A DNA stretch of 64,000 nucleotides. It comes from Cocos nucifera (Eukaryota; Streptophyta; Magnoliopsida; Arecales; Arecaceae). Position numbers and translations under genes: made by a program. Below, one piece after another: positions 56,331 to 64,000 of this stretch. Where the stretch lies: positions 270,978-334,977 of the forward strand of contig QRFJ01001019.1 of assembly GCA_006176705.1 (NCBI GenBank), in the 5' to 3' direction. Under the pieces are notes generated by a model, which saw nothing but the letters and a program-made list of their open reading frames with translations, did not search any database and had not been told where the DNA came from. Within the stretch, counting starts at the first letter, position 1; each line of letters starts with the position of its first letter.

Positions 56331-56782
56331 AATCTCCAAATCGAAGTTATCTTGAAGCTCTATCAAATACTGATCTATGGATCGAGGTTATCATGAATTT
56401 CTATCAAATACTGATCTCTAGATCGAGATTATCTTAAAGTTCTATCAAATACCGATCTATGAATCAAGGTTATCATGGATTTCTATAAAATAACGATCTC
56501 CGATTCGAGGTTGTCTTGAAGCTCTATCAAATATCGATCTATGGATCAAGATTATTATGAATTTCTATTAGATATGGATCTTCGGGTCGAGGTTACCTTG
56601 AAGCTCTATTCAATACCAATCTTCGGATCGAGGTTACTATGAATTTCTATCAAATATTGATCTTTGGATCAAGGTAATGTTGAATTTCTGTGAAATTATC
56701 AATCTTTGGATTGAGATTATCTTGAAGTTCTAGCAAGTATCGATCTTTGGATCAAGGTTATCTTATAGCCCTGCCAAATATT
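56331..56782. repeat. Tat-1 second tandem array, 40-base units in alternating types
   Basis: About ten units of roughly 40 bases containing TATCAAATACTGATCT.TGG and ATCGAGGTTATC. Two types alternate (CTTGAAGCTC and CATGAATTTC), giving a higher-order period near 81 bases. Copia-2 is inserted at its end. Confidence 0.85.
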
Positions 56783-59067
56783 TGTTGGATATGTGTATCC
56801 TAGAAGTCAGAATTGGCTGACACTTATAATACACTTCTAAGAACAAAATTATAATTTTAACTATAAATAATAAAATAGATTATTTTCTATCATAAATGTA
56901 TATTTAGTGTCTGTGATACATCCCTTGAGTTAATGGTAATGATAATTCTTATTTTTAAGAGATGAAAATTTAAGACAAGAATTTTCATTATTAACTCATA
57001 AAATGCTTTCGATCGTAGGATCATCATGAGGATGGTGATTGATCCGAAAGATTGGTGTACAATCGCTTCTTTATAGTAGATGAGTCTTGAGTCTACTATG
57101 TAGAGACATCAGAGCAAGGGTACAGATACTCGTTAGAGAACAAGAGTACTAAATATGACCACCTCGAGCAGTCATAAGAAAGTATATTTTCTCGTCGATG
57201 ACTGGCTCGAAGCTGCAGTGGTGTGTCTGATTCTTTGATCTGAGGTGCATCGATAGTTCACCTTGAGGGTGTTATAGTTTGACTACACCATGACTCGATC
57301 TCCTAGCCATTCGAAATCCTAAGGTGTATGTTGGCTATAGCATATTCATTGTAGGAATTGGATTGCACCAAGAGGAAATCTATCTACCTCGGTAGATGAG
57401 GAGCAGCCCTATGATGATCATGAGAATCAAGTCCTTAAGCCCATGGCCATGGTAGAGTGAAATAATAGAAAGAGTTTCTATTAAGATTTTCACATCGGAC
57501 TTGAATCGAATGATTAAATCATATGACAAAAGTTAGGATTTGACGAGTTCACCTTAACCCTAATCTGATCAGAGCTTAGGATAGAAGAACTTAATCACAT
57601 AGGTAGCTACATCAAGAGGTTCATTTTCAATTTTGATGGGTTGCCATCATATACTGTTAGGTATCACTGGTAGATTTTGGAAGCAAATAGAATGATTTGA
57701 ATGATCGATCATTATAGTTGTATGAATTAGATTAAGTTTTGATCCATCAAAAGGTGTTTCGATGATATCAATGATAGGGATCATGACATATCTCATTACC
57801 ATATAGAATTAAATCTAATTGGATCACACAAACAAGGGTTTGGATTTGGATATCATCAATTGGACTAATCCAGTTCAATTGATTTGAATAAGATTCAATT
57901 AGGTTCAAAAAAATCATGCTAGCACACGATTGAGCCAAATATTCTCCTTCTACTATCATTAAAAGTTATCTCGACTGAGCTAAATGTATTTATGCTCACT
58001 CAGGTACCTTTACTTGGTCTGACTAAAGCTTGTCCAGGTCAAAAAAGGGTTGTCTTAATTTATGAAATAAATTTGAAACAACACCTACCATTTTTCATCA
58101 CTTGCTAATTCTTATCTTTTGACTTTGGTCAAATATTGACCTTTGACACTTAGACATCTGCCCATGTATCATGCACCTATAGGAGAGCAGATAGGGGCTT
58201 GTCCCCTTGCTAGAAATTAGAAAGAAGGGGGCACATGCCTAGGGAGGCGTGCGCCCATGGATAGGGATGCCTGGAGTCCCATATAGATGGGACTCCAGGT
58301 TGCTTCTTGGAATCAACTTAGGTAGGTGCCTAAGACTCAGCTTTGATCCATCTTGGTGCCACCTAAGGATGATTTAAGGGGGCTCTTATCTAATTGGATC
58401 AGGTGATGTTATCTCACCAATCAGATTTAGATTTAATTGTACGAAGCAACATGATTGGTCGGAATGATGTGGCACTGCATGGCACAGTATGATCTATATA
58501 AACCCTATCTGCACCAAGCTTTACAGATATTCTCTCTTAGCCCATGCCCCAAGGCTGCCCCTTTCTCTCCTCTATGCCATCTTCTAGTCGTCTCTCTCCT
58601 CTCCATTCCCAAGGAGATTTGGGCTTTAGTTTGATGCGATCCAAGTAAGAGAAAGGTGACGAGAAAGGAAGAAGACAGCACTGCTGCAAGAAATGATTTC
58701 AGATTTTCAAAAGAAGTTTTTAAGATCCTCCAAATCAGATCCAGATCTAATATTTGAAGAGATGATAAAAAAAAAAAAATCTTCAGATCTAATTCGAGTG
58801 GATATCGGTAGAGGTCAGGCACTTGTGTGGCTAGATCCAGCACCTCAGGCAATCAGCAGGATCATCAAAGGATAATTTGATTATCCAACATTAAGGTATA
58901 AATTAAATTAAATTAAATTAAATTTATTTTTATTTATTAGATTCATAAAATTAGATCTAAAATATCTCAAATCTAATCTAAATTCAAAAGAAAAATTTTT
59001 GAAATATCTCTCTTGATCCAATCAGATCTGAACGAATCTGATCCAAAAAATCAAGATTTTTTCTTCA
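56783..59067 (+). repeat. 5' LTR of Copia-2
   Basis: A 2285-base LTR from TGTTGGATATG to TTCTTCA. A TATATAAACC box is at 58495-58504. The first bases (TGTTGGATATGTGTATCCTA) resemble the start of the Copia-1 LTR (TGTTGAAAAATGTATCCTA). A perfect 13-bp hairpin is at 58270-58299. No second copy is in the window, so the borders rest on the TG/CA ends and the primer site. Confidence 0.8.
58495..58502 (+). promoter_or_regulatory. TATA box of Copia-2
   Basis: GATCTATATAAACCCTATC is a strong plant TATA context, about 570 bases before the LTR end. Confidence 0.65.
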
Positions 59068-59069
59068 AC

Positions 59070-59082
59070 TGGTATTAGAGCC
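59070..59082 (+). other. Primer binding site of Copia-2
   Basis: TGGTATTAGAGCC, one base from the initiator-methionine tRNA site, two bases after the LTR end. Confidence 0.85.
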
Positions 59083-60814
59083 AGGTTCTAATAAATTATT
59101 TAGATCTAATTTTATTTTAATTTTGATCTAATAATTAGATAATTTCAGATGTCATATGAGATATGATTAGATATGAAATTAGAAAAATTAAAATTAAATA
59201 ATTTAGATCTAAATTTTTATAAGATGCATGACTAGTTGTAAAATAGAACTATTCTATACATAGTCTTGCATGTTCATAATTTAATTTGATTAAGTTATAA
59301 TTTTAGATCTATTTATTTATTATTTTTTGATGTTATAAATATTATAATAAGATCTAAAAAATAGTAAATAAAATTATTTAATTTTTGAATCATATGAGAT
59401 ATGATGAATGCATGTTTAGACTAGTTATAGAATAGTTCTACATAATTATCTAGATTAGAATTTATTTTGATGTGATCAATTTAAATTTAATTTTTTAGAT
59501 AAATTATGAGATAATTTAGATCTAAAAATATGCATGATATGATACATGAAATGTATGCAAAATATGTATAAAGTTAGATCAATTTTTATATATGAGATAT
59601 ATGATGTAGATCTAACTAGTTTTGTAGATTTATATTTTTGATTAAGCCGTTCCCCTTGACCGTCTGGTTATAAGAATAAAGTAGAGTTTAAATGCCCTCT
59701 CCTTCCATTCAATGGGGTGTTCTTATGATGTGTAGGGGTACTGTGCATTCGTTCTTAATAAAAAATTAAGAACTTACTTTCTACAAAATTCTAGATCCTG
59801 AAATCTTAGAATTCTATTTACATATTTTGTTTGTGAATCCTGAACTTAATTAAGAATTAAGATTATAAAATATTTATTAGATCTAAGATTGAGAATTTTA
59901 GATCTAAGATATATTCATAAAATTGGGTTCAGACTTGGGTAGCTCAATTAGGTCTAAGCAGTTGATCAAACCGAATCAAGAGTTGGTTAGATGGGATCAA
60001 CAGTGCTTAAATTGACCAGCCTAATAGGATTAAGTCTGGGTCAAGATCGAGTCACATGAGTGATCGATCAAGCTAAGACCTAATTAGGCTCAGTGGTTAG
60101 AGTCTGGATTGTAGGCTAATCCGATTGGTTCTGGCTCAACAATTTGGTGTCTAAGGTAAGTTTGACAGATACGATCCACTGATTTTTAATTAGGAGTTAC
60201 TCGATTTGAATACATTCTTATCGAGTTAATGGCATATCCCTTCCACTGATCTCACTTATCTGGCCATATTTGTTGGCTCAGTCCTGATCTGAGGTGGTCA
60301 ATAATCCGAGCTAACCCATGCCACTAGGTTAGTCATAATGGTTATGACTATGTCAAGTCTAGTTTAATGAGACCTAAATCAAATCTTCCTAAGAAAAGAT
60401 TAAGTCTAAGGTCTTCCACCATTGTAGATGTGCGGGCCCTTTCTAAGGTTGATTGTTCTCAGCTAGTTACAGTGGTTCAGTTGCACTGAGAAGATGTAAT
60501 CATATCTATTAGGCATTGGATGCTACAGACTGGAGGATGGATTGGGCTCAATATTTTGGATATGGTGAGAGACTCAATTAGGAATCCAATCTATGCAAAT
60601 GATGGGTCTAACTTAACTAAGGAGTGGATCAATATTTCAGGCATGGTGAGATTCATGAATTAGAGACCAAGTTTGGGTGCACCATGATTAGAGAATCATT
60701 GAACAAGAGTTGTTCACTCATTGGCTAACCCATCACCAATAACTATTAGGTGAGGTGATGAGTTCAGTTGGTGAGACCGCACCACCCACTAGAAATCATT
60801 AATCATGAAGATTT
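59083..60814 (+). other. Copia-2 untranslated leader, left contig end
   Basis: AT-rich sequence without coding match up to about 59990, then a segment (59997-60814) that recurs at 61815-62631. Blocks such as CCTTCCACTGATCTCACTTA and GCTAACCCATGCCAC resemble the leader of Copia-1 near 9450-9535. Confidence 0.6.
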
Positions 60815-61814
60815 NNNNNNNNNNNNNNNNNNNNNNNNNNNNNNNNNNNNNNNNNNNNNNNNNNNNNNNNNNNNNNNNNNNNNNNNNNNNNNNNNNNNNN
60901 NNNNNNNNNNNNNNNNNNNNNNNNNNNNNNNNNNNNNNNNNNNNNNNNNNNNNNNNNNNNNNNNNNNNNNNNNNNNNNNNNNNNNNNNNNNNNNNNNNNN
61001 NNNNNNNNNNNNNNNNNNNNNNNNNNNNNNNNNNNNNNNNNNNNNNNNNNNNNNNNNNNNNNNNNNNNNNNNNNNNNNNNNNNNNNNNNNNNNNNNNNNN
61101 NNNNNNNNNNNNNNNNNNNNNNNNNNNNNNNNNNNNNNNNNNNNNNNNNNNNNNNNNNNNNNNNNNNNNNNNNNNNNNNNNNNNNNNNNNNNNNNNNNNN
61201 NNNNNNNNNNNNNNNNNNNNNNNNNNNNNNNNNNNNNNNNNNNNNNNNNNNNNNNNNNNNNNNNNNNNNNNNNNNNNNNNNNNNNNNNNNNNNNNNNNNN
61301 NNNNNNNNNNNNNNNNNNNNNNNNNNNNNNNNNNNNNNNNNNNNNNNNNNNNNNNNNNNNNNNNNNNNNNNNNNNNNNNNNNNNNNNNNNNNNNNNNNNN
61401 NNNNNNNNNNNNNNNNNNNNNNNNNNNNNNNNNNNNNNNNNNNNNNNNNNNNNNNNNNNNNNNNNNNNNNNNNNNNNNNNNNNNNNNNNNNNNNNNNNNN
61501 NNNNNNNNNNNNNNNNNNNNNNNNNNNNNNNNNNNNNNNNNNNNNNNNNNNNNNNNNNNNNNNNNNNNNNNNNNNNNNNNNNNNNNNNNNNNNNNNNNNN
61601 NNNNNNNNNNNNNNNNNNNNNNNNNNNNNNNNNNNNNNNNNNNNNNNNNNNNNNNNNNNNNNNNNNNNNNNNNNNNNNNNNNNNNNNNNNNNNNNNNNNN
61701 NNNNNNNNNNNNNNNNNNNNNNNNNNNNNNNNNNNNNNNNNNNNNNNNNNNNNNNNNNNNNNNNNNNNNNNNNNNNNNNNNNNNNNNNNNNNNNNNNNNN
61801 NNNNNNNNNNNNNN
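60815..61814. other. Assembly gap of exactly 1000 N
   Basis: A run of N of round length, a placeholder of unknown true size. Long 'open frames' across it are artefacts. Confidence 0.99.
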
Positions 61815-62695
61815 TCAATAGTGCTTAAATTGATTAGCCTAATAGGATTAAGTCTGGGTCAAGATCGAGTCACATGAGTGATCGATCAAGCTAAGACCTA
61901 ATTAGGCTCGGTGGTTAGAGTCTAGATTGTAGGCTAATCCGATTGGTTCTGGCTCAACAATTTGGTGCTTAAGGTAAGTTTGACAGATACGATCCATTGA
62001 TTTTTAATTAGGAGTTACTCAATTTGAATACATTCTTATCGAGTTAATGGCATATCCCTTCCACTGATCTTACTTATCTGGCTATATTTGTTGGCTCAGT
62101 CCTGATCTGAGGTGGTCAATAATCCGAGCTAACCCATACCACTAGGTTAGTCATAATGATTATGACTATGTCAAGTCTAGTTTAATGAGACCTAAATCAA
62201 ATCTTCCTAAGAAAAGATTAAGTTTAAGATCTTCCACCATTATAGATGTGCAGACCTTTCTCAAGGTTGATTGTTCTCAGCTAGTTACAGTGGTTCAGTT
62301 GCACTGAGAAGATGTAATCATATCTATTAGGCATTGGATGCTACAGACTGAAGGATAGATTGGGCTCAATATTTCGGATATGGTGAGAGACTCAATTAGG
62401 AATCCAATCTATGCAAATGATGGGTCTAACTTAACTAAGGAGTGCATCAATATTCTGGGCATGGTGAGATTCATGAATTAGAGACTAAGTTTGGATGCAC
62501 CATGATTAGAGAATCATTAAACAAGAGTTGTTCACTCATTGGCTAACCCATCATCAATAACTATTAGGTGAGATGATGAGTTAGTTGGTGGGACCACACC
62601 ACCCACTAAAAATCATTAATCATGAAGATTTTCGCATCTCTACAGAGGGAGTGTAGGAATTCGAAAAAATAGTGGAAGCTAATTTGTTTAAAAAT
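61815..62695 (+). other. Copia-2 leader, right contig start (duplicate of 59997-60814)
   Basis: The first 817 bases after the gap repeat the last 818 bases before the gap with a small number of substitutions. Both begin TCAA(C/T)AGTGCTTAAATTGA and end CATGAAGATTT. After 62631 the sequence is new and leads into gag. Confidence 0.95.
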
Positions 62696-63565
62696 AAAAT
62701 TTCTAAATAAATTGGTCAAGTCTTAATTACAATATCTAACTAGAAACTTTGACTCTTTATAGGAAAATATATGCGTCCAACCCACTAGCATGTATCCTGG
62801 ACACCCATAGACTGATCGAACCAATTACAAGGATTGGCTCCGAAACTTCAAAATTATTTTGGGTTTCGAGAAATTAACATATGTATTAGATCAGGACCCT
62901 TCCACCTTACCAGCTCGTCCATCCGCTGAATAGAGAGTGTCTCTTGAAAAGTGGATGGACAAAGATAACAAGACCAGGTACTACATGTTGGACTCGATGT
63001 CTGATGAGCTTCAGTACCAACATGAAGATATCAGAATTGCCTACCAAATGTTGGCTCACCTAGAAGAGATGTTTGGCGAACAAAGTCGCATAGCCAAGTA
63101 TCAAGTCACTAAACGACTTTTCAACACTAAAATACGTGATGGGCAATCAGTCCAAGATCATTGTTTGATGATGATCAAGAACTTGGAAGAGCTTGAGAAG
63201 CTCGGAGTGAAGTTAGACCTAGATCTATAGAATGATATAATTCTGCAATCCTTGACTGATGTATATGGATAGTTCATTATGAACTACCATATGCATAAAC
63301 TTTCAAATTTCCTAGCTAAACTTATGAACATGCTGGTTACTATTGAGCTTTTCATGAAAGGTTCTAAAGGCTCAGTGCTTGCTATAGAACGGACTTCTTC
63401 CAAGAGAAAGTCTTTTGAAAAGAAAAGAAAGTTTGTAAAAAAGTAGAAGGTGGAAGAAGAAAAGAAGAAAAAGATAGAGCTGAAGAAGAAGATCGCTGAC
63501 AAAGAAAAGTATTTTCATTACAATAATGATGGCCACTGAAAGTGAAACTGTCCTACTTACCTAGC
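62696..63565 (+). pseudogene. Copia-2 gag
   Basis: NYKDWLRNFKIILGFEKLTY near 62820-62880, a stop at about 62930, then an open frame of 97 codons (62937-63230): W-M-D-K-D, LDSMSDELQYQHEDI, AYQMLAHLEEMFGEQSR and DGQSVQDHCLMMIKNLEELE. These are the typical parts of the Copia gag (UBN2) domain. A lysine-rich stretch precedes a zinc knuckle near 63510-63555 (YFHYNNDGH...NCP) in which the first two cysteines are lost and two stops occur. The minus-strand frame 63284-63502 is its shadow. Confidence 0.88.
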
Positions 63566-64000
63566 CACCCTAAACAATAAGGAGGCAGGTCCTTTTGGAG
63601 ATATGCTCATTATTGAGTCTAACCTTATGGTTTCTTCTACATCTAGTTGGATGCTTGACTCTGATTCTAGTATTCATTTATGCACTTTTATGCAGGGTCT
63701 TGAGGATAGCAGGAGGCTGAGGGATGGTGAGATGATCCTATACATCGAAAATAGAGTAAGAGTTGCTGCCGTGGTTGTGGAAACATACCTTCTTCAACTA
63801 CCATCTGGTTTAGACTTAGTATTAAAAGACTGTTATTATGTTCCTGCTGCAAGCAAGAATTTAATTTCTATTTCATGCCTAGCACTAGAAGGCTATGTAA
63901 TTAGTTTTCTTAAGGACCATTGTAACATTCTTTATGAAAGAAATAAAATTGCAAGTGGTTTTCTTATTAATAGTCTTTATCAGTTACATATTGATGTATC
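63566..64000 (+). pseudogene. Copia-2 protease and start of the GAG-pre-integrase region, cut by window end
   Basis: Reading without stops over about 140 codons: SSWMLDSDSSIHLC near 63640-63680, where active copies have D-S-G, then QLPSGLDLVLKDCYYVPAAS near 63800-63855, KNLISISCLALEGY and a YQLHID end. The change of the catalytic glycine to aspartate would inactivate the protease. Integrase and reverse transcriptase would lie to the right. Confidence 0.87.

Larger units (their letters stand above)
3605..56782 (+). mobile_element. Tat-1: old Ty3/gypsy (Tat-type) element, host of the nested cluster
   Basis: Coding blocks in the order gag, protease, reverse transcriptase, RNase H, integrase lie on the plus strand in separated pieces. 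Each interruption is a complete LTR element with its own target duplication, and the reading continues on the far side: gag at 5374/15908 and 16632/34744, integrase at 38311/55415. The gag and protease style and the integrase tail are those of the Tat branch of Ty3/gypsy. All frames carry many stops, so it is inactive. Its 3' LTR was not found and would lie beyond the Copia-2 insertion at 56783. The left border is uncertain. Confidence 0.85.
56783..64000 (+). mobile_element. Copia-2: Ty1/Copia element, 3' part beyond the window
   Basis: A 5' LTR (56783-59067), a TGGTATTAGAGCC primer site, a long leader with a sequencing gap, and gag followed by the start of protease up to the window end. Orientation is plus. 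The five bases before it are ATATT; the matching duplication would be to the right of the window. Gag and protease are broken by few stops compared with Copia-1, suggesting a younger insertion. Confidence 0.9.

Noticed and set aside
60768..61877. Open frames of about 340-370 codons on both strands
   Set aside because: They consist of the N gap.

Overview
This is nuclear DNA of a flowering plant, probably a monocot. A palm is my guess from the look of the repeats; nothing in the window proves it. I see no host gene, tRNA, rRNA, CRISPR array or bacterial-type operon. Essentially all of it is LTR retrotransposons stacked inside one another, nearly all broken by stop codons and frameshifts. The longer open frames either lie in retrotransposon coding remnants or are shadows, microsatellite or N-gap artefacts.

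Layout. (1) 1-3413: a Copia-type element on the minus strand with little beyond a gag trace, its 3' LTR cut by the window start. (2) 3410-3604: a palindromic microsatellite. (3) 3605-56782: an old Ty3/gypsy element of Tat type on the plus strand ('Tat-1'), cut into pieces by three large insertions. Its gag is at 4641-5374 and 15908-16632, its protease-RT-RNase H-integrase at 34744-38311, its integrase tail at 55415-55655, and tandem repeats of its 3' region at 55785-56780. (4) Inserted in Tat-1: Copia-1 (5375-15902, plus), a SIRE-type Copia element without pol (16633-34738, plus), and an Athila-like element without recognisable pol (38312-55409, minus). (5) Inserted in the SIRE element: Tat-2 (20554-33199, minus), with full gag-pol order and two antisense coding units. 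(6) Inserted in the Athila-like element: two short relatives of Tat-2, element A (41243-47006, minus) and element B (48065-52605, minus), with gag remnants, large tandem arrays and no pol. (7) From 56783 to the window end: Copia-2 (plus), inserted in the 3' repeats of Tat-1 and holding a 1000-base sequencing gap.

The nesting is well supported. Target-site duplications are exact for Copia-1 (CTTCA), the Athila-like element (TATGG), A (GAACC) and B (ATAGG), have one mismatch for the SIRE element (GTAGT/GCAGT), and are diverged for Tat-2. Tat-1 coding sequence resumes across each insertion. Relative age follows: Tat-1 is oldest; Copia-1, SIRE, Athila-like and Copia-2 came later; Tat-2, A and B are younger than their hosts.

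The points most worth a second look are the two antisense coding units of Tat-2 with candidate splice and polyadenylation signals, a hairpin array conserved in both LTRs of Copia-1, tandem-repeat growth inside the gag of element A, palindromic repeat arrays shared by A and B, a palindromic motif shared by LTRs of two unrelated Copia families, and a gap whose flanks are duplicates of each other and so is probably an assembly artefact.
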